This document shows positions 46,569-54,812 of a DNA stretch of 64,000 nucleotides, one piece after another. Under the pieces are notes generated by a model. That model was not told where the DNA came from. It was given only the letters and a program-made list of their open reading frames with translations, and did no database searches. Both the position numbers and the translations under genes were made by a program. Each line of letters begins with the position of its first letter. The stretch's first letter is position 1. The stretch comes from Paludibacteraceae bacterium (lineage in GTDB: Bacteria > Bacteroidota > Bacteroidia > Bacteroidales > Paludibacteraceae): positions 496,001 to 560,000 of the forward strand of contig JARLGW010000001.1 of NCBI GenBank assembly GCA_031292565.1, given 5' to 3'.

Positions 46569-46711
46569 TCTCCGAAGGAGATAGATATTAATAGAAAACA
46601 TACCTCAATAAAAAGCCTTTTCCCGTAGGGAATACATATATTTATCACCTCACAGGGAACCGGTTATCACCATTATGCTTTTCTATTAATGTATATTGCC
46701 TACGGCAAAAA
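46569..46711 (-). repeat. Dispersed multi-hairpin repeat, element I copy B
   Basis: The same 143-bp element as at 4024-4166, inverted. Conserved parts read on the minus strand: TTGCC-gta-GGCAA, left arm ATTAATAGAAAA, TTCCC-tac-GGGAA in the middle, right arm TTTTCTATTAAT and TCTCC-ttc-GGAGA. Where copy A has C-G and T-A pairs in the long stem, this copy has T-A and A-T at the same places. Confidence 0.85.
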
Positions 46712-46861
46712 ATAGATTGATTATCAATATTCTAAAAACATTGTAATATTAAACTCACGTTAATTTACAAAACCCATAGTGTTGACATTATGATAAAATA
46801 AAACGGGATTCTATTTTTTTAAGCCCTGTAAAGGGCGACATTATAATAGCTTGAAATTCAA

Positions 46862-46893
46862 CTTAGCGTCTTCGAGTCTTGGCGGTTAAATCT
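46862..46893 (-). repeat. Right arm of the inverted repeat bracketing the gmk-nadD gap
   Basis: On the minus strand it reads AGATTTAACCGCCAAGACTC and continues GAAGACGCTAAG, matching the left arm at 46499-46529 in about 26 of 32 positions. It ends 5 bp before the gmk stop codon. Confidence 0.75.
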
Positions 46894-46898
46894 TAAAT

Positions 46899-47465
46899 TT
46901 ATTTTACTATAAAATTTCTGATTTGCTTTAAAGCTTCCGCTTTGGCAGTTTCCAAGTCGTCGTTCACCACCACCACATCAAATTTCGGTGCAAAGCCCAT
47001 TTCCCACGAAGCCTTGTTTACCCGCTCAGCAATCACTTCCGGGGTATCCGTGCCACGGCCTTGCAATCGTTTCTTGAGCTCTTCCACGCTGGGTGGTTGT
47101 ATGAAAACCGACAATGCCCTTTCGCCGTAAAAATTCTTGATGTTCACGCCTCCTACCACATCCACGTCGGATATTGCCACATGCCCTTTGGCTGCAATAC
47201 GATCCACCTCGCTTTTCAGCGTGCCATAGTAGCGGTCTTGATACACCTCTTCATACTCCAGAAACTCCCCGGCGGCAATCTTTGTCCGAAACTCATCCGG
47301 GGTAAGAAAATAGTATTCCACCCCATCCTGTTCAGTGCCACGTGGCGGGCGGCTGGTGGCGGAAATGGAAAACTCAAGCCCCAAATTCTGAGTGAGCAAA
47401 TAATTAATAATGGTGCTTTTACCAGAACCCGACGGAGCCGAAAATATAATTAGTTTGGATGCCAT
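46899..47465 (-). CDS. gmk: Guanylate kinase
   Basis: A 188-residue GMP kinase. P-loop IFSAPSGSGKST (about 7-18), GMP-binding SATSRPPRGTEQDGVEYYFLT and EFLEYEEVYQDRYYGT, then VDVVGGVNIK and the lid RGTDTPEVIAERV. It phosphorylates GMP to GDP. It lies 28 bp downstream of yicC on the same strand. Confidence 0.97.
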   Translation of the reverse strand: MASKLIIFSAPSGSGKSTIINYLLTQNLGLEFSISATSRPPRGTEQDGVEYYFLTPDEFRTKIAAGEFLEYEEVYQDRYYGTLKSEVDRIAAKGHVAISDVDVVGGVNIKNFYGERALSVFIQPPSVEELKKRLQGRGTDTPEVIAERVNKASWEMGFAPKFDVVVVNDDLETAKAEALKQIRNFIVK

Positions 47466-47493
47466 AGAAATTCTTTACTTGTAATTTCCCGGA

Positions 47494-48369
47494 CTAAAGT
47501 ACATTCAATACCTGTTCCTTGATTTGTTCCAACTCATCCTTCATTAGCACCACTAGTTTTTGCATTTCGCTGTGGTTGGATTTGGAGCCAAGGGTGTTTA
47601 CTTCACGACCAATTTCCTGTGCAATAAAACCAAGTTTTTTACCCGGCGATTTCTCGTGTTGCATCGTTTCGGTAAAATATTTCAAGTGGTTTTTCAAGCG
47701 AACTTTTTCTTCGTTCACATCCAGTTTTTCAATGTAGAAAATTAGTTCCTGCTCGAAGCGATTCTTGTCATAATCCACTTTTTCGCCAATAGCCAACAGG
47801 TTTTCACGCAAACGGGTTTTCACTTTTTCAATGCGCTCTACTTCATATTTATCCACGTCAAGAGCCAAGCCCGATATGCTTGCTATTTTTTGCGTAAAAA
47901 CATTTTCCAACGATTTACCTTCCTGTATTCTGAACGCGATAAGTTTTTCTATCGCTTCATTTATAATTTTCTTTATATCAACCCATTCGCTTTCGTCAAG
48001 CTCCTGCACTTCGGCTTTAAGCGCGTCGGGCAAACGCAGCAATACCTGATACCATTCCGTGGGATAAGGGATGCCTATCCTACCCGACAAATCTTTTATC
48101 TGTTGGTAATAACCTTCCACGATGGCTTGATTAATTTGCGATACACTCTCGGTTCCGGTATTTTCCACGTACAATGAAAAATCTATTTTACCACGTTCCA
48201 ATCGTTGCGAAAGCTCGTTACGGATTTCAATATCTTTTTCCCTGTATAATCCTGATATACGGGTAGATAAGTCAAGTTGCTTACTATTGAGAGATTTCAC
48301 CTCCACGGTGATTTTTTTGTTACCGATTTCCGCAGAAGCTTTCCCGTAACCGGTCATTGATTGAATCAT
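47494..48369 (-). CDS. yicC: YicC family protein (endoribonuclease family)
   Basis: A 291-residue protein starting MIQSMTGYGKASAEI and ending KDELEQIKEQVLNVL, the hallmark blocks of the YicC/YloC family; also ELSQRLERGKIDFSLYVE and KLGFIAQEIGREVNTLGSKSN. Escherichia coli YicC is linked to RNA degradation. It heads the yicC-gmk-nadD group. The only good promoter-like box (48674-48708) would give a leader of about 300 bases. Confidence 0.94.
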   Translation of the reverse strand: MIQSMTGYGKASAEIGNKKITVEVKSLNSKQLDLSTRISGLYREKDIEIRNELSQRLERGKIDFSLYVENTGTESVSQINQAIVEGYYQQIKDLSGRIGIPYPTEWYQVLLRLPDALKAEVQELDESEWVDIKKIINEAIEKLIAFRIQEGKSLENVFTQKIASISGLALDVDKYEVERIEKVKTRLRENLLAIGEKVDYDKNRFEQELIFYIEKLDVNEEKVRLKNHLKYFTETMQHEKSPGKKLGFIAQEIGREVNTLGSKSNHSEMQKLVVLMKDELEQIKEQVLNVL

Positions 48370-48673
48370 AATTCAGTAAATATTTTAAATAAACTAATGA
48401 TGCCACCCCAACCCTTCTTGAGGCGTTTTTCTTAACATGGATTACTTATCGTAAGCAATGTATGAATAAAGAACTATCGCGGAATTAAAATTGTTTCCTC
48501 TTACAGGATAAATTTAATTCATCACAACAGCAAATACAGCAAAAACGTCTGCTATTCATAATTTTAATACAAAAACGCCATATAAGTAATCATGGGGGAA
48601 ATTTACCGAATTTTCCAGCCACACTATCGATTTAGTTTCAACGACCGTGGCAAACAAAATACAGTTTTCAGTG

Positions 48674-48708
48674 CAAATTTACATTTTTATTCGTAAGCTA
48701 TGCTCAAA
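48674..48708 (-). promoter_or_regulatory. Probable promoter of yicC-gmk
   Basis: Minus-strand TTTG (48708-48705), 23-bp spacer, TAAATTTG (48681-48674). It is about 300 bp from the yicC start. Confidence 0.55.
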
Positions 48709-48713
48709 TATGT

Positions 48714-48721
48714 TACTTTTG
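48714..48721 (+). promoter_or_regulatory. Probable -7 box of tsaB-DUF4290-murA
   Basis: TACTTTTG fits TAnnTTTG and ends 25 bp before the tsaB ATG; the -33 region is weak. Confidence 0.6.
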
Positions 48722-48746
48722 TAGTCCGAATAATTTTTTTGGAAAT

Positions 48747-49439
48747 ATGTCTGTAATTCTATCTATCGAAACTTCTACAAGCGTTTGCTCCACGGCACTT
48801 TCACAAGACGGCGTTTGTCTCACTGAAAAAGTAAAGTTTGAAGGACCCTCACATGCCTCACAGTTAAGCGTTTTTGTGCAAGAAATGATTATCTTTGCAC
48901 AGGAACACAGCCTTGCTATTGATGCTGTTGCCGTAAGTTGCGGGCCGGGTTCCTACACAGGTTTGCGCATCGGTGTGTCCACAGCCAAGGGACTTTGCTA
49001 TGGATGGGGAGTACCGCTGATAGCCATCAATTCGTTGGAAATTATGGCAGATACGGTGAAAGGTATGGTGCCTGATAATGCACTGCTTTGCCCCATGATA
49101 GATGCACGCCGCATGGAGGTATATGCAGCATTTTTTGATAAAAAATTACAACTTATCCGTCCGACTTCGGCTGATATTATCGACGAGCACAGCTACACCG
49201 ACCTACTGGCAGAACATCCGGTTTATTTTTTTGGAAACGGTGCCGACAAATGCAAGACGGCGATAACCCATCCAAATGCAAACTTTTTAAGCGAAATTCA
49301 TCCTATTGCAAAAAATATGATTACTTTAGCAGCAAAAGCTTTTGAATCAAAACGTTTTGAGGATGTAGCCTATTTTGAACCCTTCTATTTAAAGGAGTTT
49401 GTTGCCACAACACCAAAAGAAAAAGTTATTAAAAACTAA
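48747..49439 (+). CDS. tsaB: tRNA threonylcarbamoyladenosine biosynthesis protein TsaB
   Basis: A 230-residue ASKHA-fold protein. ILSIETSTSVCSTAL (about 4-18), AVAVSCGPGSYTGLRIGVSTAKGL (about 61-84) and MIDARRMEVYAAFF (about 113-126) are the TsaB signatures. It is the scaffold partner of TsaD and TsaE in making t6A at position 37 of tRNAs reading ANN codons. It starts the tsaB-DUF4290-murA unit. Confidence 0.95.
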   Translation: MSVILSIETSTSVCSTALSQDGVCLTEKVKFEGPSHASQLSVFVQEMIIFAQEHSLAIDAVAVSCGPGSYTGLRIGVSTAKGLCYGWGVPLIAINSLEIMADTVKGMVPDNALLCPMIDARRMEVYAAFFDKKLQLIRPTSADIIDEHSYTDLLAEHPVYFFGNGADKCKTAITHPNANFLSEIHPIAKNMITLAAKAFESKRFEDVAYFEPFYLKEFVATTPKEKVIKN

Positions 49440-49500
49440 ACGGCCTTGAAATGCATTATATAAAGAAATAAATGCACGAATAGCAACCAATATATTACCT

Positions 49501-50142
49501 ATGGAATACTCTAAAAGAGATGATTTAGTGCTGCCTGAATATGGCCGCAACATACAACAAATGGTTGCTCATGCCTGTGCCATTGAGGACAAGGAAGAAC
49601 GTACACGTTGTGCTAAAACGATTATCAATATCATGGGAAACCTGTTTCCCTACCTTCGCGATGTGAACGACTTTAAGCATAAATTGTGGGATCACCTGGC
49701 GGTTATGTCCGATTTCAAACTGGATATAGATTACCCGTATGAAGTGTTCAAAAAAGAAAATTTGTACACCAAACCCGATCGTATTCCGTACAAAAATTCC
49801 CGCATCAGGTATATGCACTACGGCCGTACGTTGGAGCAAATGATTGATAAAGCCAGCTCTTACCCCGAAGGTGAAGAAAAAGACCAACTGATACTGCTCA
49901 TTGCCAACCACATGAAAAAATGTTTCCTTACATGGAACAAGGAAACCGTGGACGATACCAAAATTTTTAAAGACCTAAACGAGCTTTCAAAGGGCAAACT
50001 AAACCTAAATCAGGATATTATGAAACTGATGGAAAGCCGCGACATCCTAAACAGGAACAAGAAAAACAATACCAATAAAAAAATTGGCGGGAAAGATAAT
50101 AGACCCAACCCTACACAGCGAACGGATAGACAACAAAAATAA
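49501..50142 (+). CDS. DUF4290 family protein
   Basis: A 213-residue soluble, mostly helical protein beginning YSKRDDLVLPEYGRNIQQMV, the DUF4290 signature, and ending in a Lys/Asn-rich basic tail (about 180-213). There is no signal peptide or catalytic motif. The family is, to my knowledge, confined to Bacteroidota and uncharacterised. It lies between tsaB (61-bp gap) and murA (45-bp gap) on the same strand. The basic tail might bind nucleic acid or membrane, which is a guess. Confidence 0.88.
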   Translation: MEYSKRDDLVLPEYGRNIQQMVAHACAIEDKEERTRCAKTIINIMGNLFPYLRDVNDFKHKLWDHLAVMSDFKLDIDYPYEVFKKENLYTKPDRIPYKNSRIRYMHYGRTLEQMIDKASSYPEGEEKDQLILLIANHMKKCFLTWNKETVDDTKIFKDLNELSKGKLNLNQDIMKLMESRDILNRNKKNNTNKKIGGKDNRPNPTQRTDRQQK

Positions 50143-50187
50143 TTGTTCGGCCAACATTAGTCATTAATTCCTTTATCTAAAAAATAA

Positions 50188-51492
50188 ATGTCTGCATTTG
50201 TAATTGAAGGCGGTCATCGCCTACAAGGAGAAATAACAGTACAAGGTGCTAAAAACGAAGCACTACAGGTTATTTGTGCCACACTGTTAACACCCGAAGA
50301 AGTATTGATTGAAAACATCCCCGACATACTGGATGTAAACAATCTAATTCAACTCCTGCGCGACCTGGGTGTGGAAATAACCAAGGTGAACGCCAACGAT
50401 TATACCTTCAAAGCTAAAAATATAAAACTGGATTACCTGCGTAGCAAAGAATTTTTCAAAAAAAGTGCTTCGCTAAGAGGTTCCGTCATGCTGGTAGGCC
50501 CATTGGTAGGCCGCTTCGGGCAAGCCATCATACCCAAACCGGGTGGCGACAAAATAGGCCGCCGACGCTTGGACACCCACTTTGAAGGCATACAAAAACT
50601 GGGAGCGGAATTCAACTACAACCCTGACAAACAACTGTACGAAATAAAAGCCGACAGGCTAAAAGGCTGCTACATGTTGCTGGAGGAAGCATCCGTAACA
50701 GGTACGGCCAACATACTAATGGCTGCCGTGCTGGCCGAAGGAAAAACTACCATTTACAACGCCGCTTGCGAACCTTACCTACAACAGCTTTGCCACATGC
50801 TCAACGCGATGGGAGCCAACATTACCGGCGTGGGTTCCAACCTGCTTTATATAGAAGGAGTGAAAACGCTGGGTGGCTGCAAACACCGCATCCTGCCGGA
50901 TATGATAGAAGTAGGTTCGTTTATCGGACTGGCTGCCATGACGGGCTCCGAAATCACCATTAAAAATGTGGGGTACGAATACCTCGGCATCATCCCACAA
51001 AGCTTCCGCAAGCTGGGCATCCAACTGGAACAACGGGGCGACGATATACATATTCCGCAACAGGACTCTTACACCATAGATAGCTTTATCGACGGCTCTA
51101 TCATGACCTTGGCCGATGCGCCTTGGCCGGGACTTACGCCCGACTTGCTTAGTGTACTACTGGTAGTAGCTACTAAGGCAAAAGGCAGCGTGCTGATACA
51201 CCAAAAGATGTTTGAAAGCCGCCTGTTCTTCGTGGATAAACTGATTGACATGGGTGCGCAAATTATCCTGTGCGATCCGCACCGTGCCACCGTGATAGGT
51301 CTTGGCGACCAATTCCGCTTACGCCCCTCCCGCATGAGTTCGCCGGACATTCGTGCAGGTATCGCCCTGCTTATAGCCGCCCTCTGTGCCGATGGCACTA
51401 GCACGATAGAAAACATCGAACAGATAGACCGAGGCTATCAGGATATAGATAAACGCCTACAATCTCTTGGGGCTAAAATAACTAGGAAATAA
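50188..51492 (+). CDS. murA: UDP-N-acetylglucosamine 1-carboxyvinyltransferase
   Basis: A 434-residue EPSP-synthase-like enzyme that adds enolpyruvate to UDP-GlcNAc, the first committed step of peptidoglycan synthesis. GAKNEALQVICATLL (about 20-34), RGSVMLVGPLVGRFG (97-111), ASVTGTANILMAAVLAEGKT and SPDIRAGIALLIAALCADG are family blocks. In the catalytic loop the usual PGGC is PGGDKIGRR, with Asp at position 121 in place of the Cys that fosfomycin alkylates. Followed by a strong terminator at 51513. Confidence 0.96.
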   Translation: MSAFVIEGGHRLQGEITVQGAKNEALQVICATLLTPEEVLIENIPDILDVNNLIQLLRDLGVEITKVNANDYTFKAKNIKLDYLRSKEFFKKSASLRGSVMLVGPLVGRFGQAIIPKPGGDKIGRRRLDTHFEGIQKLGAEFNYNPDKQLYEIKADRLKGCYMLLEEASVTGTANILMAAVLAEGKTTIYNAACEPYLQQLCHMLNAMGANITGVGSNLLYIEGVKTLGGCKHRILPDMIEVGSFIGLAAMTGSEITIKNVGYEYLGIIPQSFRKLGIQLEQRGDDIHIPQQDSYTIDSFIDGSIMTLADAPWPGLTPDLLSVLLVVATKAKGSVLIHQKMFESRLFFVDKLIDMGAQIILCDPHRATVIGLGDQFRLRPSRMSSPDIRAGIALLIAALCADGTSTIENIEQIDRGYQDIDKRLQSLGAKITRK

Positions 51493-51512
51493 AAAAGATA
51501 TTATATTGATAT

Positions 51513-51549
51513 AAACCTGCTAAGTTTCGGAAACTTAGCAGGTTTTTTT
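51513..51549 (+). terminator. murA terminator
   Basis: Perfect 15-bp stem AAACCTGCTAAGTTT / AAACTTAGCAGGTTT, three-base loop, followed by T-rich sequence. Confidence 0.93.
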
Positions 51550-51602
51550 ATGCAGAAAATTTCTTAAAACAGCTTTCAGAATCCTGAAAGGATTCAATAA
51601 TG

Positions 51603-51754
51603 GTAACCACGGGTGCAAACCCGTGGAATATAACCAACCCTAAAATTATGAACCCGGATAGGGTTCAACATCTATATAGCTCTTAGTTGTTAAACCCTTT
51701 CAAGGTTTAATTTGGGTGAGTATTCACTTACCACGGGTTTGCACCCGCGGTTAC
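51603..51754. repeat. Composite hairpin repeat, element II
   Basis: A 152-bp element whose two ends are inverted copies of one 24-bp sequence (23 of 24 match): GTAACCACGGGTGCAAACCC at 51603 and its inverse ending at 51754. Each end is itself a hairpin (CCACGGGT-gcaa-ACCCGTGG). Between them stand hairpins GAACCC..GGGTTC (about 51650-51666) and AAACC..GGTTT (about 51692-51708). Similar in size and plan to element I but with different sequence. Confidence 0.8.
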
Positions 51755-51784
51755 TAATGTTTTTCCTTCGGACATTTAAAATTA

Positions 51785-51817
51785 AAACCTGCCAAGTTTT
51801 GAAAACTTGGCAGGTTT
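51785..51817 (-). terminator. Terminator of the CCA enzyme gene
   Basis: Perfect 15-bp stem AAACCTGCCAAGTTT with a three-base loop; the minus strand continues TTTTAATTTT. It differs from the murA terminator stem by one base pair. Confidence 0.8.
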
Positions 51818-51840
51818 ACACGAAAGTGAAATTCTCCACG

Positions 51841-53241
51841 TTATTTTATTCCCAGTTCCTTTGCCTTGTTGAGCATAAACTGATAGGCGGCATCGAATTC
51901 GTTGGGGATAACGCCATCCAGAATGGCATCTTTGATAGCGGCTTTGAGTTCACCCACCAAGGAGCAGGCGGGAAGATTAAATGTTTCCATAATCACCTCG
52001 CCCGATATAGGAGGTTGAAAATTGCGTACACGATCTTTTTCCTCAATATCCTTTAGTTTTTGGCGTACGATAGCAAAGTTGGTCAGGAAACGTTTTACCT
52101 TTTCAGGATTTTTAGAAGTTATATCCGCCTCGCAAAGCATCATCAGCTTATCAATATCGTCGCCCGCCTCAAACAGTAAGCGACGCACGGCGGAATCCGT
52201 AATCTCGTCCTCCGACAGCACGATGGGGCGCATGTGCAGCGACACCATTTTTTGCACAAACTTCATCTTCTCGTTCATCGGCAGCTTCATCCTGCGAAAT
52301 ATGGTAGGAATCATTTTCTCGCCCACGAAGTTATGATTGTGGAACGTCCACCCCAAGCGTTTATCATAGCGTTTGGTGGCAGGCTTGGCCACGTCGTGGA
52401 AAATTGCAGCCCAACGCAACCAGATGTCATCCGTGTGCTTACTCAAATTGTCGAGCACCGTGAGGGTGTGAATAAAATTATCCTTGTGCCCCTTCCCTTC
52501 CTTCGTTTCAATGCCTTTTAGAGCGTGCAATTCGGGCAGGATAAGTTCTAACAAACCCGATTCATCAAGCAGCAAGAAACCCATACTGGGAGTATCGGTA
52601 GCTATAATTTTATTCAATTCGTCCACGATACGCTCTTTGGAAATTATTTCAATGCGCTCTTTATTGCGACTTATGGCTTCAAAGGTTCTGTCCTCAATAT
52701 AAAAGCCAAAGCGGGTGGCAAAGCGAATGGCGCGCATCATGCGCAAGGGGTCATCGCTAAACGTTATATCCGGGTCGAGTGGCGTGCGGATAATTTTGTT
52801 TTGCAAATCCACCTGTCCGTTAAACGGGTCTATCAATTCACCAAACCGGGCTTTATTCAAGCATAGAGCCAAAGCATTAATGGTAAAGTCGCGGCGGTTT
52901 TGGTCGTCCTCCAGCGTACCATCCTCCACGATAGGTTTCCGGCTATCTTGCCGGTACGATTCCCGGCGTGCACCTACAAACTCCACCTCCAGGTCACGGT
53001 ATTTTACCTGTGCAGTACCAAAGTTTTTGAACACGGATAGATGCACCTCCTTGCCCAGCTTTTGAGCCACGGCTTCGGCCATGGCAATACCACTACCTAC
53101 CACCACCACATCAATGTCCTTGGATTCCCTTTTGAGGAAAATATCGCGTACAAAACCACCTATCACGTAGCATTCTTGGTTCCGGCTATCGGCTATATCG
53201 GAAATAATAGTGAATATATTGTTTTGAAGAAATTCTTTCAT
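51841..53241 (-). CDS. cca: CCA tRNA nucleotidyltransferase / polynucleotide adenylyltransferase with HD domain
   Basis: A 466-residue class II nucleotidyltransferase. YVIGGFVRDIFL (about 25-36) with SKDIDVVVVG (about 39-48) forms the catalytic motif; RRDFTINALAL and DPLRMMRAIRFATRFGF follow, then an HD domain (WLRWAAIFHDVAKPATKRYD, about 277-296). It should add CCA to tRNA 3' ends; the tRNA genes in this window do not encode CCA, which fits. Poly(A) polymerase activity cannot be excluded by sequence alone. Confidence 0.93.
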   Translation of the reverse strand: MKEFLQNNIFTIISDIADSRNQECYVIGGFVRDIFLKRESKDIDVVVVGSGIAMAEAVAQKLGKEVHLSVFKNFGTAQVKYRDLEVEFVGARRESYRQDSRKPIVEDGTLEDDQNRRDFTINALALCLNKARFGELIDPFNGQVDLQNKIIRTPLDPDITFSDDPLRMMRAIRFATRFGFYIEDRTFEAISRNKERIEIISKERIVDELNKIIATDTPSMGFLLLDESGLLELILPELHALKGIETKEGKGHKDNFIHTLTVLDNLSKHTDDIWLRWAAIFHDVAKPATKRYDKRLGWTFHNHNFVGEKMIPTIFRRMKLPMNEKMKFVQKMVSLHMRPIVLSEDEITDSAVRRLLFEAGDDIDKLMMLCEADITSKNPEKVKRFLTNFAIVRQKLKDIEEKDRVRNFQPPISGEVIMETFNLPACSLVGELKAAIKDAILDGVIPNEFDAAYQFMLNKAKELGIK

Positions 53242-53275
53242 GTATTTGCTTGTGTGATGGGATAATTTTTGATGA

Positions 53276-53307
53276 CAAAGGTAAAATTTTTGCGTTAATT
53301 TATCGAA
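53276..53307 (-). promoter_or_regulatory. Probable promoter of the CCA enzyme gene
   Basis: Minus-strand TACCTTTG (53283-53276) with a TTCG at the -33 place (53307-53304, spacer 20 bp), 34 bp from the start codon. Confidence 0.6.
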
Positions 53308-53387
53308 TTGACTTTTTTCTTAAAAACTTATCTTTTATTTCTTTTTTTTTGTTAATTTGCATATCTTTAAATAAACAATAAAATAAC

Positions 53388-54227
53388 ATGAAAGTACGAT
53401 TAATAGCATTTCCCATTCTGATTCTTTTACTCTTTAGCTGTGGTTCGAAGAAGCTTACGGATAAAGAACAAGCTCAGGCTCACTTGGAAATTGCCCAAAA
53501 ACTTTTTAAAAGTAACAAACTTAACGCAGCAAAAATTCAGATTGACAGCATCAATAAATTATTTCCAAAAGAAGTATCAGTACGAAAAAAAGCCAATGAT
53601 ATATTTACTCAAATACAGCTAATTGAACAAAAAAAGAACCTTATTTATGCCGATAGCCTTTTCAAAATAAGAAAAGTGACGCTGGACTCTATGACCCGGA
53701 ATTTTTCATTTGAAAAAGACGAAAAATATGAAGACGTGGGCAACTATATTTACAAATCGCAACGGGCGGAAAACAATACGGGACGCACTTACGTGAAAGC
53801 GTTGGTAGAGGAAACAGGTACGTTTTTATTATCGAGTATATACTGTGGGGCTAAACCCATCAAACATTTTTCGACAAAATTTTCAGTCGGCGATTTATTG
53901 GCAGAAACAGAAACGGTTCCCGACGGATCGGGCTACAACTACACGTATAACGACAACGGGAACACCTACGAAAACGTGATTTACAGAACGGATGCCAACA
54001 AAAGTATCGCCTCTTTTGTACAGCAAAACGCTAAGAAGCCCATTCTGGTTACGTTGACAGGGAAAAGCGGAAAGAAAACATATACCCTTAGCGAAGGGGA
54101 GAAAAAAGCAATTTCAGAAGCTTATAATTTATCTGTCGTGTCAAGCGACGTGAAAAAATTGGAACGGGTTATCAACGTGTCCAAAAAGAAAATTATTTTA
54201 TACGAAACCGGACTGGCTCAAAATTAA
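53388..54227 (+). CDS. Putative lipoprotein of unknown function
   Basis: A 279-residue protein with a lipoprotein signal: FPILILLLFSCGSKK, Cys 18 being the predicted lipidation site. The mature part has a helical TPR-like start (about 25-80) and a beta-rich domain (about 85-225). No family is recognised. The pattern suits an envelope lipoprotein. A thioredoxin-like gene follows by 33 bp, perhaps cotranscribed. Confidence 0.8.
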   Translation: MKVRLIAFPILILLLFSCGSKKLTDKEQAQAHLEIAQKLFKSNKLNAAKIQIDSINKLFPKEVSVRKKANDIFTQIQLIEQKKNLIYADSLFKIRKVTLDSMTRNFSFEKDEKYEDVGNYIYKSQRAENNTGRTYVKALVEETGTFLLSSIYCGAKPIKHFSTKFSVGDLLAETETVPDGSGYNYTYNDNGNTYENVIYRTDANKSIASFVQQNAKKPILVTLTGKSGKKTYTLSEGEKKAISEAYNLSVVSSDVKKLERVINVSKKKIILYETGLAQN

Positions 54228-54260
54228 AATAGATCTTTCATAAACCAATAAACAAACAAT

Positions 54261-54719
54261 ATGAAGAAAATTGCAACTTTAACTCTAGTCTTTTTTGTTG
54301 CCTGCATTTGTGGCATGGCACAAAAAAATCAAGAAAAAGACCTTCCTATTCTGACGAAAAAGAAATTCATTGATAATGTATGGGATTTTACTAAAAACAA
54401 AAAATTCAAATACAAAGGGGATAAACCCATTATCATTGATTTCAATGCTACCTGGTGTACTCCTTGCAAGGCTATACATCCTTCTTTAGTAGAGTTGCAG
54501 GCTGAATACGGCGATAAAATAACCATCTACAGCATTGATGTGGATAAAGAACCTGAAATTACGGATGCATTTAAAATAACAAACATCCCGGCTCTTGTAT
54601 TTATCAAGGATGGCAAAACGAATTACTTTATGTCGGTAGGGAAAAAGTCGAAGGACGAGCTGAAAAGCATGATTGAGTCCAAGCTGTTTAATAATACCAC
54701 CATCCCAACAAAACCATAA
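54261..54719 (+). CDS. Exported thioredoxin-like protein
   Basis: A 152-residue thioredoxin-fold protein with a signal peptide (about 1-20) and active site ATWCTPCKAIHP (Trp-Cys-x2-Cys), plus the cis-Pro block TNIPALVFIKDGK. Probably a periplasmic thiol-disulfide oxidoreductase; the partner is unknown. It follows the lipoprotein gene and ends before a strong bidirectional terminator. Confidence 0.9.
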   Translation: MKKIATLTLVFFVACICGMAQKNQEKDLPILTKKKFIDNVWDFTKNKKFKYKGDKPIIIDFNATWCTPCKAIHPSLVELQAEYGDKITIYSIDVDKEPEITDAFKITNIPALVFIKDGKTNYFMSVGKKSKDELKSMIESKLFNNTTIPTKP

Positions 54720-54756
54720 CAAGAAAAAAGGAAATTCGAGCAACAAAGACAAAACA

Positions 54757-54792
54757 AAAAGGGTCGGAATTTAATTAAATTCCGACCCTTTT
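54757..54792. terminator. Bidirectional terminator between the thioredoxin gene and rplI
   Basis: Perfect 16-bp stem AAAAGGGTCGGAATTT with an AATT loop and T-runs on both strands; serves converging genes. Confidence 0.93.
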
Positions 54793-54812
54793 ATTATCAG
54801 TAGATTTTTTAT

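Larger units (their letters stand above)
46484..46898. other. Repeat-filled gap between gmk and nadD
   Basis: No gene is supported in these 415 bp. They hold an inverted repeat pair (46499-46529 and 46862-46893) enclosing element I copy B (46569-46711). The unmatched rest is A+T rich. Confidence 0.8.
48370..48746. other. Gap between divergent yicC and tsaB
   Basis: No known gene in these 377 bp. Divergent promoter-like boxes lie at 48674-48708 (minus) and 48714-48721 (plus). A 34-codon plus-strand frame (48592-48696) exists but has no ribosome-binding site or recognisable product. Confidence 0.6.
51493..51840. other. Repeat-filled gap between murA and the CCA enzyme gene
   Basis: These 348 bp hold the murA terminator (51513-51549), repeat element II (51603-51754) and the terminator of the opposite gene (51785-51817). 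No reading frame is credible. Confidence 0.85.

Noticed and set aside
51493-51840. Possible CRISPR array from repeated hairpins
   Set aside because: The units are unequal, inverted rather than direct, without uniform spacers, and no cas genes are nearby.
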